A stretch of 64,000 nt of DNA. Origin: Fasciola hepatica (lineage: Eukaryota; Platyhelminthes; Trematoda; Plagiorchiida; Fasciolidae). Both the position numbers and the translations under genes were made by a program. The stretch is from contig CANUEZ040000129.1 of the NCBI GenBank assembly GCA_948099385.1, forward strand, positions 992,001 to 1,056,000. The letters run 5' to 3'. Shown here piece by piece: positions 42,991 to 54,820 of this stretch. The notes under the pieces are model-generated. The model worked only from the letters and a program-made list of their open reading frames with translations. It had not been told where the DNA came from and did not search any database. Position 1 is the first letter of the stretch. The number at the start of each line of letters is the position of its first letter.

Positions 42991-43095
42991 AGGAAAACTA
43001 CAGAACGGCTAGAGCCCAGCTAAGGTTGTTACCAGACGTAATAGGCTTGAGATTTAACCATAAAACAGGGAACAACCTCTAGAAGGAAACCGTTA

Positions 43096-43410
43096 TTGGA
43101 AGTTCGGTTTACCGACGACAGCGATATTCAGGTTATAGGAAACCCTTTGCAGCGTATCCAGTTCCGCCAACGTCGGACAACTACGGCCAACCAATTCCGG
43201 ATAGCAAACAAGAAACGAAAACTGGACAGGCCGGCGTCTCCAATCAACAAGGACGTTTGCAGCGTTTGCCGGCGAGAGGATCCAACGGTCGACCTGGACG
43301 AGGACGTTCAATGGGTTCAATGCCAAACGTGTGGCCGATGGGCACGTTATCAGTGCGCAGGTTTCACCAACGAGGACGACTACACTTGTGTGCATTTTCC
43401 AGCGAGGTGA
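43096..43410 (+). pseudogene. MULE copy 1 C-terminal tail with PHD-like finger
   Basis: After a basic stretch (RIANKKRKLDRP) the ORF gives DVCSVCRRED, then WVQCQTCGRWARYQCAGF and DDYTCVH. The spacing CxxC...CxxCx4(H)xxC...CxH is that of a PHD-type zinc finger; copy 1 has Tyr at the His position whereas copy 2 has His. A PHD finger reads histone tails in known proteins; its role on a transposase is inference (targeting). Confidence 0.65.
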
Positions 43411-43584
43411 ACGTGGTCCAAAGAGATTGACAAAAGGCCCTATCCAGGGCCGCCGCATTATGATTCCTGCCATATTGGCATTTGTCTTCCTTATTGATTT
43501 TTTATTTGGGCTGACACAACTAGGTCGTTATGGCACGTGTTCACTTCGTGAGTCTTCTTTCGCGCTAGTGAATACTAGATGGTA

Positions 43585-43772
43585 GATTACATATGTATAT
43601 ATATGTATATATTTATATATGTTTATACATATGTACATATATACATATATATATGTATATCTATATACATGTGTATGTATGTATATAGAAATATATATAT
43701 ATATATATGTACATATACAGCCCAGTCCTGTAGGACGTACGTCGAGCGATGGCCGGAAACGTTACCATTTAA

Positions 43773-43807
<35 letters not shown>

Positions 43808-44008
43808 TATATATGTTTATACATATATACATTTATGTATATCTATATACATGTGTATGTGTGTATATAGAAATACATATAGATATGTACATATGGATGT
43901 TCGTCCAGCGATGGCCGGAAACGTTACCATTTAAGTATCCATCTATATATATACATATATATATATATATGAACATATATATATATGTGTTCATAGATAT
44001 GTATGTAT
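43585..44008. repeat. AT-rich tandem repeat with a conserved 30-bp island
   Basis: ATATGTATAT-type simple sequence within which the island GCGATGGCCGGAAACGTTAC (continuing CATTTAAGTAT) occurs at about 43747 and 43907, about 160 bp apart, each flanked by near-identical ATACATGTGTATGT and TAGAAATA blocks. So it is a duplicated complex unit, not plain AT slippage. ORFs rich in Ile and Tyr across it are artefacts. Confidence 0.85.
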
Positions 44009-44010
44009 GT

Positions 44011-44629
44011 ATGAGGGTGCAGCCAAGTAGCCCAAGTCCTAGTGTGTAATACTTAAGGTAGCAGACTTGTATTGTTCCTGGCGAACCACATCCACGAAGG
44101 GTCGTTTGACATTTCTTTACATTCCCTAATTTATGTAGTTCCAAAAAGGTATCCGTTTGCAATAGAAATGGACATTCTGGCAGATACAGAAGAAACAGTC
44201 GGTAGACCAATTTCATATTTTTTTACGACTTATTAAGCCTTACGGCATTAACCGTAAATTGCTATTTTTGCGTTTCCAAGGGGGTATAAATTTTGGAACA
44301 AGACTCAACATTTAGGCAGATATGAGCGGAATTGGCGGCAGACTAATACCGCCATTACCTAATTCAAATTTAGCGGGGTGATGTGTTCGGTGACCTTGCT
44401 CACCGGCGCCCGTTCCAATCCCATTGTGGTAGTTTCATTCATCGTTACCGGCCACCCGACCTTGAGTTCAAAGTTGCCGGGCGCCGCCCTAAAGAGTAAC
44501 TTAAATCCTTCTCCTGTACAATATCGAGTGCATATACCTGAATCATCCTCTTGGAATTCGGACTCTACGTCAAATTGTACCGTTTGATCTTGCGTTAAAG
44601 CATGCCTCGGGGTTACCCGAAATAAACCA
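44011..44629. other. Non-coding stretch, nothing recognised
   Basis: No domain-bearing ORF or LTR was seen. It adjoins the AAT tail of LINE E copy 3 and may contain its missing continuation, but no RT motif is readable. Confidence 0.35.
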
Positions 44630-44652
44630 TTATTATTATTATTATTATTATT
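44630..44652. repeat. (ATT)n tract at the end of LINE E copy 3
   Basis: Seven or eight ATT triplets. On the minus strand it follows the truncated RT as an AAT tail. Confidence 0.9.
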
Positions 44653-45800
44653 AACTTTCCATGGTTCCTCCGCCAGACTGTGACAAGCACCGGTTGCGAT
44701 GGATGACCATTAGCATATACGACCTGGGTTTGGTCCGACAGGTAGGAGGTTATCCATGATAAAAGCGGGTCATGGATACCGTAGGCCCGGAGTTTTGTTG
44801 ACAGCCGGGAGTGGGGACCTCGGTCAAACGCCTTGGTCATGTTGAGGTAAATGATAATCATAGATTTTCCGTCGTCAGCTGCCGTGGTCAGTAGGTTGAG
44901 GGAATCAAACTGGCATGCGGTACTAGAACGTGACTTTAGAAAGTCATGTTGACCGCTGTGAATGAGGTTATGGGAAATGAGATAATTGGACACCCGCTGT
45001 TTGATCAAACGCTCCATTATTCTGGCAGCTAAATGGGTGTGGTTAATAGGACGATAATTTGGAGGGTCATGCACTGGGCCTTTTTTGTGGATAGGAATAA
45101 TGGTTGAAGTTTTCCACTGGGATGGAAAAATGCCACGTTTAAGGGATAAGTTATAGAGATTGACAAAGGTAGCAGCGACGTCAGTTCCACCAAGATGAAA
45201 GTGCTGGGGGGATGCTGCCATAGCCAGGGCGGGAGGAGGGTCTAACACGCAGCAGTAAGTGGGCCACATCGTTCAAACTGAATTCCATATCAGAGAGAAC
45301 TTGCCCGGTGACGAGGGGTATGAGTGGCGGATTTGAGGTGGCTTCTGTGGTCATGGATTCTGAAAAGAAGGTATTGAGCGCCTCAGCGATTTCGGCTGCA
45401 GGTTTAATCGGCGTGTCGTTTTCCGAAATTAAATAGGGTATCCCTGGAGGCTCTCTCTGACTTCTGCTCTTTAGCAGTCAGGAAAATCGGTACCATCTGT
45501 CGAAGGAATTCAAGGCCGAAAGCTCCTGCTTTCTCAGCAGTTCATTAGTCCGAAGACTGATGGTCACAGAGAGAGAGTGTGGGTATGGAGAGGTCTTTGG
45601 TTTTATTATAGATCTTCTGTAGTTTTGCACGTTTATTTTGCAGCCTTGTTTGGTAAGAGCTGCGGGCTTCAGAGCGGTTGGTCCCGATGGTGGTGATTGC
45701 TGACAAGCAGCCATGTAGCTTATAGTAGAGTACGTCACTGGCGAGCCGAGGGTCATGCGGTAGGAAGTAGTCATCCCAGTCGAGGGATCGAAGCATGGGC
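44653..45800 (-). pseudogene. LINE E copy 3 reverse transcriptase, N-terminal two-thirds
   Basis: Begins with an endonuclease-RT linker (LDWDDYFLPHDPRLASDVLY, similar in plan to LINE E copy 2 near 63950). RT then reads FPSQWKTSTIIPIHKKGPVH, PPNYRPINHTHLAARIMERL, IIIYLNMTKAFDRGPHSRL (palm A, with Asn where Asp is usual: YLNM instead of YLDM), and WITSYLSDQTQVVYANG. It stops before the FADD motif. The Asp-to-Asn change alone would inactivate it. Confidence 0.78.
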
Positions 45801-45811
45801 TTGAGGTTCAT

Positions 45812-46500
45812 TCAGTTGATCGTGTGCAGGGGCTGTTGAGATGAGCAACATACGGGGTCTATGGGTCCGGCTGTGGATCTGCAGGATACCATTCTATGGT
45901 CACTGCCTGGGAAAAGGTTGAGGGCGGTAGTTATCACATCCGATAGGCCAATGGTAAATATCAGGTCAAGTATGCTGTTTCCTCTGTTTGGTGTCATTAC
46001 TTTTTGGACCCAGTGCCCTGCGCGTACGGTCGAAATGAAGCTCGTGAAGTATTGGGATGATGACATGGTGTCCCAGCAGATATTAGGTGCATTGGAATCG
46101 CCAGCAATGAGTTTTGACGAAGAGAGTAATAGTGCAAAGTGGTCAAAGGCATTGACTATGTGGGCGAGGTCCGTGATGTTTGAATTGGGTGGTCGATAAA
46201 CGCAGCCGATGGTGAGTGGAGAGTAGGCCAGAAGAACCGTTACCCATATTGAGTCCTGAATTGAGTCTAGTGTTGGATCGGAGAGAGGAGTAGTAGGCAA
46301 GCTGTTTTTACCGTGGATAAGACAGCCTCCCCCACGATGGCGACGATTTTTCATGAAGGTTTGATAACCAGCAATAGAAATTTGGTCCAATGGAACAGGA
46401 TCATTTAGTCAGGTTTCGGTTATGACAACGATGTCGAAGTAGGAAGATAGTACCGTATTATGGAGAGTGTGGGTTTTATTCAGTAATGAGCGAGCTTTAA
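45812..46500 (-). pseudogene. LINE E copy 3 AP-like endonuclease
   Basis: From IKARSLLNKTHTLHNTVL and FDIVVITET (metal-binding Glu) through GGCLIHGKNSL, IGCVYRPPNS, LIAGDSNAPNICWDTM (GDFNAP block with Ser for Phe) to SDHRMVSC (catalytic Asp-His). One in-frame TGA at about 46409, where Trp is expected (ETW.N), separates it into two ORFs; otherwise it is open. Confidence 0.8.
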
Positions 46501-48383
46501 TGAGGGGCAAGGTAGGTGCAGCTGTATCGTCATGGCATGGAGTAGGAACAAACATCGGCGGGTGTTGGTGGCTAACACCAACGAGGTGGTAAACATCATT
46601 AAGTGGACTCATAACGTCAGGATTGTCATATATGGAAGCGATGGAGTCTAAACAGGGGTTAAACGTGGGGAGCCGGCTATTTGAAGAAGGGGTGAGGCTG
46701 GGTTGGGGGGGGGGGGGTTCTGTAAAGAAAGAATTGGCCGTTTTGGAGGTGGGATTTACGGAGTGGTTGAAGTAGCCAGGTGGGGGGGTGGATGCTAAGG
46801 TAATGGGTAACGGCAAGTGAGATGGTAGAAAGTATTGGTGACTGGGTTCAACGGGATACGCAGGGGGCGGGTAGTTATCGCTCGACCGGGGCCGACAAAA
46901 CAACTGTAGTTGGTTGGGCTGGCCCATCTTGTGTTCAGGAAAGAGCGTGGAGCTTGAAAATCGAGGCCGTCGGTTATAATTCAACTGAGGGTCAATCAGT
47001 TGTATCATTGGAGAAGAGAGAAGTTGGTTACAGAGGTTCGGCGGGAGATGCTGGCGCTCAGCCGGATGATTGGGAAACGGTTTCGGGATACTTGGAGAAT
47101 ATGGTGTGTTTGATCCCAATGCATGATGATGCTTTACTCGGTGGCCGTTTTCGCCTGTTTTGTAAAGTGGAGTTGGGAGGACCTGGTCGATTAGCCGAGG
47201 TACCACGCCAATGCAGCGAGGCGGGGTCGGCTGCTTTAGGGTGATGCAGGGTTGCATCCTGCTTGCCTAATGCATGGACTATTTGGGGTTTACTTAGAGT
47301 GCTTGGTCGGGGTTCTAAATGGGGCTCTGGGAAGACTTACCGGGGGATAATGGGAGTAGCCGGAGTAGCTGAAAGCTTTAGGGGGACACAGAGTTTTGTC
47401 GGCTGATGGGACGATTGGCTATAAAGTAGATCATGGCTTGTGTCCGAAAGACGGTGGGACATGAGTTAGAGCAGGACGGGCTGTTGGCAACAGAATTCCC
47501 CGGAGTCTTCTTCGGTGGTGAGAAGGTGAGCAGTAGGTTGACATAGGCAGCGGCAAGCCTGGATGCACGGGACTTTGGTGGCCCCGAGCTAATAGTGAGT
47601 TTGACATGGATATCGGTGCCGTTTGTTGAAGCGGAGTTTTACGGCAGAAGGCAGGGCCTTTTGCTAGGGGGAAGTGCTGGAGATGGGGTGGTGGTCAGGT
47701 CTAGGTCAACTAGAGTAGTGCAGGCAACTGAGGGCTTTCGAGTTACGGGGTGGCTCGACAGGCAGCGAGAGGACGCGGCGACTGGCGTTGGTGAGGCTAG
47801 GGTACTTTTTAGTGATCGAAAAACCTCTCTTTAGAGGGGCTTTTTATCCGGTAATATTCTGATTCTTTTGAATGGGATGGCGTCAGCAGTGATTTGTTAA
47901 CTTTTATGAATTCTCTAGCTGTTACTTCGTCAGCGAAATGGAACTTCTAAGGACAGTAGTTGCATTGTGATTTTTTACGCAGCCGAGTACAATAGCGCCT
48001 GTGGTGAGCCATGTTGCAAGCATTCAGTATGGCGAGTTTGGCTGACGGCAGGGCAGTGGGTCAGGGATGTTGAAATCTATCGCGTTTTTGGCGTTGGCTA
48101 TACGCTTATGAGCTTCGGTCGCAACTGAGTCCAAGAAACGGCCCGCCATGGCTAGGCTTTGGTGATTAGCTATAAGGGTGGGTTCCATTAAGCTGGATAT
48201 AGGGGATATCTTCAATAGAATATCACCGATGGACTGGATCTGGTTACGCAGGTCCTCTACTTTTTGATCTACTTCGTTATTCTTCTTATTGACTAGGTCA
48301 TGAACATCAACGAGAGCTACTGAGCATGGACTGAGTGCGGATGAGGTTGAGTGTTCCTGGTTTTTCTGAACCTGAGAGTACAA
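46501..48383 (-). pseudogene. LINE E copy 3 ORF1 and linker
   Basis: 48024-48383 encodes NKKNNEVDQKVEDLRNQIQS, a predicted coiled coil, as in LINE ORF1 proteins that bind RNA as trimers. Then come broken Pro/Ser/Thr-rich frames to about 47260 and an open, Pro-rich stretch (46501-47257) leading into the endonuclease. I see no RRM or CCHC knuckle. A G11 tract lies near 46706. Confidence 0.55.
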
Positions 48384-48708
48384 ATTGCCTGATTTGCACC
48401 CGGGACCTTGGCACGTTTAAGGAGGACCTTTGGAGCGTCCATAAGTAGTTCGGGAGATAATATGAAGAAGGCGGGAAGATTATTGGTCAGTAGGTTGAAC
48501 CTTTTGAGGGTGTAAAGCGAAGTAGAAAATTTTGGGAATTTTTGCTAAGCCTTTCTAGCTAAATGACCGACGGTTATAAGCTTTATAAACACAAAAACCA
48601 AACATGATCTAGGGAAAATAGAGGCCCGCTGTAGAGCAGGTTTCCCACCTGTACCGGTTGATTGCTCTACCAAAAAGTGTGAGGCTGTTCCTCCAGGCAC
48701 TGTTGTCG

Positions 48709-49405
48709 CTCAGGTGATTGCTAACTCTATTCTTGAAAGTCAGAATTGTCTCTTGGTTGCACCATGGCAGCTGCACTCCCGAAAAAGGTGGAATTTTGAG
48801 GCCATCTTCATTGCCGAACCTAGCAGGTCGCTTGAAATGAAAGAAACGCACACTACGTGGTATCACCCACAGGGCAACGGGCTAGTAGAACGTGCTAATT
48901 GCACACACTTTACTTGATTGAAAGCCTTTGTCAAAGAAGACGACAACTGGGACAAGAAGCTACCTAACGTCCTATTAGCTTGCCACGGTGCCTTCCTTTC
49001 CTCGACCAATCAAACCCGAAGTTTGTTGTGGGCCGGCTGAGAGATCTGGCTGACAGCGGATGTTTGTCCACTCACCACCACCAACATTCCCGCCTCGGCA
49101 ATTTAGCATGCGAGCGAACTGCTTGATTCCATCAAAAGAGAAGAGGAGCTGGATGGCACACACCTAAAGTTGGCTCATGGGAGTCGGAAAAGTGCTTGGA
49201 CGGGAGGGGATTTGGCAGCTCGCTGTGGCCAAATAATCTAGTGTGGCTGCTCAAAACCGCGCCCGCGGGTAGCAAGCCGGCGAAGCCATTGAGATATTTG
49301 AAATGGTCTTTTGCAGTGGAAAACATTATGAGGCTGCATCTGCGTAATTAGCAGCGCGTCTCACTCTTTTCCTCCATGGTTTTTGCTTCACTTCAATAAG
49401 CCAAA
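48709..49405 (+). pseudogene. Gypsy F integrase C-terminal fragment
   Basis: Plus-strand reading across stops: THTTWYHPQGNGLVERANCT (the Glu-bearing core motif), LKAFVKEDDNWDKKLPNVLL, ADVCPLTTTNIPASAI, SIKREEELDGTHLKLAHGS, KPRPRVASRR and SASHSFPPWFLLHFNKPKSY. These match Gypsy integrase tails in order over some 230 codons. The 5' part is absent, and LINE E copy 3 lies just upstream. Confidence 0.75.
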
Positions 49406-49880
49406 ATCTTATAAAAGTATCGTTTCATCAGCATAGCCACGCAGTGCCACTAGTTCAGTTAGGGTTGGACCATCCTCCAGAGGGAGAGCCGTGGCTCCGG
49501 GGATGGAGCCGATTGAGGGAGAATACAGTGGCACGATATCTGAGGGTAGGCGCATACCGCAGAATTGGGCGTACTCACTCATTCCTTTTCTCTGCTACAT
49601 CGAAACGGATCAACCTGGTGGACTCCAAATATAACTGAGGGAAGTTTTATTATCGGAGACTGAACTGTCATGTATTTTCTTCTCTTACTGTACTTGCGTT
49701 TGTAGTGTGCCGCTTTTCCTGGAATAATTCTCTTTTTGATCAATCTACCTTGTTAAACGATACATGTATAACCCCCCCCCCCCCCCAACGAAGCACCACA
49801 ATGGCACCACTTCCGGTATCCACTTGTATCGACCGTTGTGACGGTTATTGTCATCAAGAATAAAGCGTAGCCTTAGTAAC
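49406..49880 (+). other. Probable 3' end of Gypsy F
   Basis: Continues from the integrase tail with a short frame (GRTHSFLFSATSKR) and then non-coding DNA with a C16 tract at about 49771-49786. It probably holds the 3' LTR, but no second copy is present to define it. Confidence 0.4.
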
Positions 49881-52800
49881 GAATCCAAAATTCAGAACAA
49901 GATTAGTTCGCTTTTTCTACGGCGCTAAACTAGGAAGTTATACGCGTATGAATTTATGTACGAACCTCAAGTGTACGGCCAAAACTTTTAGCAACGAAGA
50001 TCAGAGTTCGGCAAAGGTCACCGTCAGATACGACCGTCAAGACAGCCCGAGTTCAAATCAGAAATCTGCCACGGCACATAAGCAGTGTTAAAACAAATGT
50101 TCAAGTGTGGTGGTCGACGCTAGCTGTACTCGGTCGAGGGTCAATAAGATGATTAGCACAGTGCCAACAATACGAGTATGTGGCAACGGCTGGGGATGAT
50201 TTCCACGCATGTATCTTACAAAGGTTGTTTTGAGTTTTCGTCTCATTCCAACTTGGTGGAACTGAAATTAAATAGAGGGAAGACGGAAAAATAAATGGAA
50301 AGATGAAGAGAGTGAGAGAAAATTACAAAAATGTTTCTTGCTGACCATATGGGGAGGGAAGAAGGGCAAACCTTTTTGAGAGGTAAGGAGGGGGGAAACG
50401 AATCCACTAAAGGAGACGGGAGAAGAAAAACGGATTAAAAGCTGACGAAGGCACATGAGCAGGCTATGAAGCTGAGGGGGAGGAAACGAAGGGCTATCAG
50501 TTGTGCCCCTCAGCAACTGGTCAAAGAAAGAAAGAAAGAAACGGGCTGAGTCATTAGGCAAAGGGTTTCCGCCCCCCACCATCATCCCACCAGTACCCAC
50601 TTCCACACACCTGTGCACACGTCAACAACATGCTGCTCTTTACCATGCCACCGGCTCCACTTTTGATGGTTTAAAGCCAATTCCATCGTAAAAGATAAGT
50701 TGTGTGACCTGGTGCAAGTGGGAATCTCCAATATTTCCCCCTCTGCATGGCGTCCACTGATGGACTGTGTACAGAGGATGTCTCATTTATTTGCATGGAA
50801 CGAGAGACATCCCGGGTAAACTGTAAGGCGAGTGCTAGCGAGCAACCTGTCATCGGCCCTGGAAAGTGACAGTGAACTCATGAACGAAGCTAGAACTGGA
50901 TAGATTCCCAGTTTATAACATTTAGGTTGTTGCGCTAAGGGTCAGAAAGCGGGGTCTTTACGATGTTTCCTAGCCCCTTTCTCTTGCAGATTTCTACGAA
51001 CACCGCAGAAGTCTTGAAGTGGTACACGGGCACGGGGCTGAAGCCCGAACGCTCCCGGATCTTATAGTTATCTTGTTGTATGAGTGTCATCGGTGAGTTG
51101 GAAGGTGGTTCACTGATAGTGGAGCGACGGAAGAAGGGGGAGGGTTCAAAATACAAATGTCAACAGTGTTTTTATCCGGCATTGCGAGTGACCCGGAAGA
51201 TAGATCACTGGACTGTGCGAAAGAGTTCGGGACACTCGTCTTGGCTGGGTCTTGCGTTTTACAGTATGGGTGATCTGGGGGATAGGCCGACTGACAACAG
51301 AGGAGGGTCCACCCTTGTGGCGGTCCGTCCGGCTTGGATAGCTCAAAATATTCTGTCGTGGAAGGTCCATCGAACATCAGACAGCAAGGTTTTGAAAAAC
51401 CCGGGCCGGTCTGCTTGCCACAGAACAGCGGTAAGGTGGAACTAGTCCAGCACTGGAGTTTAAGTTACCGCCGTTTCTATGGTGGTTTTTATTGTCCGTC
51501 GCAAGCGGGCAATCTGGTTTTCATAATTAGTCCACTGCTGTAGAGGTGACAAGGAGCACGTTCGTGATTTATATAGGTGAATTCCTATCAATTTATTTAA
51601 TTCAAAACAAGTTTAAATCGAACACAATTTCGAGATATATATATGTATATACATCTGTGGTAATTATAATAGGCATTATGTTATTATGTTATTCATGTCA
51701 TGTATTTCATGTGCACTGTTATATTTTTGTTATGTATTATATGACAACTGTTATGCTGAATTTCTTTGCAAATTCAGTTAGGATGTTTTCAACTTATGTC
51801 GGAGAGGTTTGGCTAACCAAGGACGGTATTTTATCAGTTAAAATTGAATATATCTGGCTATAAAAGGAGGACCTAATTTCGTCATTATGCTGATCCTTTC
51901 CCGTGCTGTGTGAGGTCCATTTATAGATATTCCTTCGATCCTAATACTGAAATGATGCTTTTGACTCATGTGTCAACGGTATAACTGACTTACGGTGGCT
52001 CACTGTTGCGGTCGAGAACGCTGTTTTCCTTTCCATCCGGTGAAGCTATGAAAAGTCAGCAGAACAGCATCAACGCCTATGGGCACTGGGTGGTCAGCGG
52101 CAACGGCGTAAGGTGGCCTCTGGCTGCAACTTTTACGCAATACAGCCAGATGCTACTGTCCGGTGCACCACAGTCAGACTCTGTCCAGGCGTATGCACTT
52201 GTGGAGCCTTTTCACACGGGTGAATCGTTCTACATGTGACATTCTCTCAGACGATTTTGGAGACGCTTTCATTTTTGAAAGTCGGTTAATACAAGACGCT
52301 TCCATCTGTATCACAGACGACACCGTGCCACAAAAGCATTTTGGCCAAAGGTATTCGGTTCGGAGAATGTACGAAAGTTTATCAGTTAACTTTATGTAAG
52401 GGTGCGGATGCAGCTAACCTGCGACGAGCATTTTCAAGAGGAGCACACGACACAGTCGCGTGCACCGCAAAAGCATTCTGAACTGCCTTCCAGTCCGCCT
52501 CCGGTGCTGTAAAGGGTTATGGAAACTGCTTGGTACGTTTACTTTTCCTATCAGTACATGAAACAAGGCTCGCTGCGTGACATCATCGCCCGAGCTATTC
52601 CGTGAGTCGTATCCGACCGTCAATGACCGCAGTCCCTCACCAGAGTTCCGTAGAAGGTGGTCACCCTAAACGTTGACGAATAACCTTTTTTGATAGCAAC
52701 GAAACACTTGAGGGTCAAGTCATATTGAACCAAATTTTGAAAAACTTTAGTGGGCTAATCCGTAAGTGGCTTTTTTGATTTATTCAATACGGAAATAGTG

Positions 52801-53237
52801 ACCACGCAACATATGGAGAACTGTTTGGGCAAGGTGGAATGGGCGTTCGACGCGCCTACTGTTGCATTAGGGGCTACCCATGCATCAGCCATTCCACCCA
52901 AGGCGCGGCAAGCAGAAACTTCGGGGGACTTGGAAACCCTAAACGCACAATTTTGTGTGTAATATATGCTTTTCTCAAGTAAACTTACAAATTTAAGTCC
53001 CTCCATATTTTTGGAACAGTTAATACATCAAGTTCCACACTTTTATTTTACAGATCCCGTGAACAGCAAGAGGACCCGGCTTGATTCTGTGGAATACTAG
53101 AGTGACCAACAACGAATGTCTGAACATTATGTACACTTTTGCCGCTTTTTCTGCAATACTTCTATAATCACTCTTCTTCAAGTGCCAGTTTCACTTCTTT
53201 GTATAGCGTTTTTGCAAGAATCAGCAGTGAATTGATA
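49881..53237. other. Non-coding stretch, nothing firmly recognised
   Basis: Several ORFs of 60-120 codons on both strands lack recognisable domains or splice context. Local features are a GAAA-rich tract near 50524-50545 and an AT-rich block near 51540-51760. It may be old transposon sequence. Confidence 0.35.
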
Positions 53238-53666
53238 TTATAGAAGAAGTTCGGGAGCGGCTGGTGAACGTGTCTCCTATTGGGTCTAGCAGCGAAGTAC
53301 CAACGATATCCCCTCTATCGGACGAATAGAGAAGACGCAAGTCGGTTTACAGATGCGAGGTGTATTCTATATATCGTGGCACCGAAACAGTACCGATATA
53401 AGCGATACACAGAACGGAAAAAGGAACGAAACGCAACGGATGTGCAGAAAGCGAACCGCGAGCGTGTACAATCGGCGAGCGACCGAAAGTTAAAGTGATT
53501 TGAAACAAGGGCGACGGAAACCTCGGAAAAGTCAGTCCAGTAAAACGTAGGCAACCGGAGAACACAATGAGGTCGATGTCAAGCGTCAGAAAAGATCGTG
53601 GAGAAAATAGATCCAAAATGGTATCCAGAAAATAGTCATTTTCTCAAAACGATCGAGGTCACAACA
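53238..53666 (-). repeat. Gypsy G-type LTR, copy 1 (solo or orphan)
   Basis: About 425 bp repeated at 58405-58833 with an offset of exactly 5167 bp and only one or two differences in the core. On the minus strand it starts TGTTGTGACC. No gypsy coding sequence adjoins it on either side, so it is either a solo LTR or the remnant of an LTR element whose interior is lost. The identical 72-codon plus-strand ORF in both copies lies within the repeat. Confidence 0.78.
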
Positions 53667-54088
53667 GTACTAAGGAAATCGACGACCGGCCAAAAACCGT
53701 TCTTGTGTACAACACGGAAGCGTAATCCAAGGCATTGCTGCCCAATTTTACTGCGGTTGGTTTACGTCATTGGAAGATAAATGAAGCTCCATTTTCAGTT
53801 TTAAATATTGGAAATCGAAGGGGTAATAATAGTATACTAGAAATCCATATTTATCTATATTCTAATATATCAACAGTTACTACACCCACAAGTGCCATCT
53901 TATTCCACTTGACTATTGCTTGTTAACCGGAGATATTCGAGTCCCACCCCGGAGTTGCGCACATAAAGGAAGACTCGTGTGCCAACTGCCTAAGTTTACA
54001 TGCAAAGAAAGCAGCACCGTAAACCGTAATCAGAATGGCATGGCGATGAAGAGGGCCTTGGGCTCATTCACTTGTTGTGGCGTCGGTG
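53667..54088. other. Non-coding stretch
   Basis: No clear gene. Around 53930-53955 ATTCGAGTCCC is box B-like, but no box A partner was found. Confidence 0.35.
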
Positions 54089-54542
54089 TCAATGGGTCAT
54101 GCCGTGTACGCAACGGTAGTTCTCCTCGTTATGAAATGCCGCACACTGGAAATGTGTCCATCGTCCGCAGGTTCCACATTGGACCCACTGAATTTCCTCG
54201 TCTAAGTCCACGTTTGGTTCGCTGATTTTGCAGACACTGTAGACGTCCTGACGAAATGGCAAGTAGTCCACTTGCAGTCGCCGTCTCAGAGTTTGTCGTG
54301 TATGTTGTGGACGTCGTAACTTTGAACCTTCTGAAAGCCATTGAGTGCAGTTGGCCCCCTGAAATTTTCAGATGGTCATTGTTTATGTTCCTGGTCGTCA
54401 AAACGGATTTCCGTTTTGATGACAGACGCACGGACTTACCTTCCCCACATGTGACAGCTTGCGGTTGGTCAATAGGGTAGTGGCTAGTACTGGCAACTGG
54501 AACATTTTGAAATGCTGTTTTCCTCTTTGCGGCTGCGGCCAT
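54089..54542 (-). pseudogene. MULE copy 2 C-terminal tail with PHD-like finger
   Basis: A basic, Ser/Thr-rich stretch (RLSSKRKSVLTTRN, FRRFKVTTSTTY) is followed, after a frameshift near 54260, by VYSVCKISEP, then WVQCGTCGRWTHFQCAAF and NYRCVH. Here the first Cys of the leading CxxC is Tyr, while the His of the CxxCx4HxxC part is intact: the opposite state to copy 1. Together the two copies imply an intact ancestral finger. Confidence 0.68.
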
Positions 54543-54820
54543 CTTGGATATGTCCGCATCAGACTCAACTGCAACCGGCCTCTCGCTATTTGTAGCTTGG
54601 TACAGAATTTTCTTTCCAGGACGAGAAACCAGAATCTTGTTTAGGAAGCCTAACTGTTTCGAATAATACCTATATTCTTTCCCCCTAGCATACTTGAAGC
54701 TACAACTGTATCTTTGGCCGGAAATTTGGATTCTGATAACCGATCACTTTTTCCCTGTACCGGAGATCTTTGTTGATCAACCTCAACGGAATGAAGCTGT
54801 ACTAAGCTGCCGGAAACCTT

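Larger units (their letters stand above)
41017..43410 (+). mobile_element. MULE-type DNA transposon, copy 1 (ZSWIM-like, PHD-bearing)
   Basis: Coding parts in order: N-terminal ZSWIM3-like domain (41017-41258 and 41298-41342), an inserted palindromic repeat and TA microsatellite (about 41343-41951), transposase (about 42240-42954), and a C-terminal PHD-like finger (43240-43410). Comparison with copy 2 (54089-56597, minus) shows that the segment between FQWVRNMG (42970) and the C-terminal tail (43096) is deleted, removing the SWIM finger. No terminal inverted repeats were found. Confidence 0.75.
44630..48420 (-). mobile_element. LINE E-like copy 3 (CR1/Jockey-like) with ORF1, endonuclease and partial RT
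   Basis: Minus-strand order: coiled-coil ORF1 region (48024-48383), a Pro/Ser-rich linker, AP-like endonuclease (about 46490-45812), RT (45269-44650). The RT breaks off after palm A and before the catalytic FADD box, at an (AAT)n tract 44630-44652. A 3'-missing LINE is unusual, since LINEs normally lose their 5' side. Confidence 0.78.

Noticed and set aside
43579..44049. 156-codon ORF rich in Ile, Tyr, Met
   Set aside because: Lies across the AT tandem repeat and is open on both strands for compositional reasons.
53280..53498. 72-codon ORF found identically at 58447-58665
   Set aside because: It lies inside the repeated LTR; the identity is that of the repeat, and there is no known domain.
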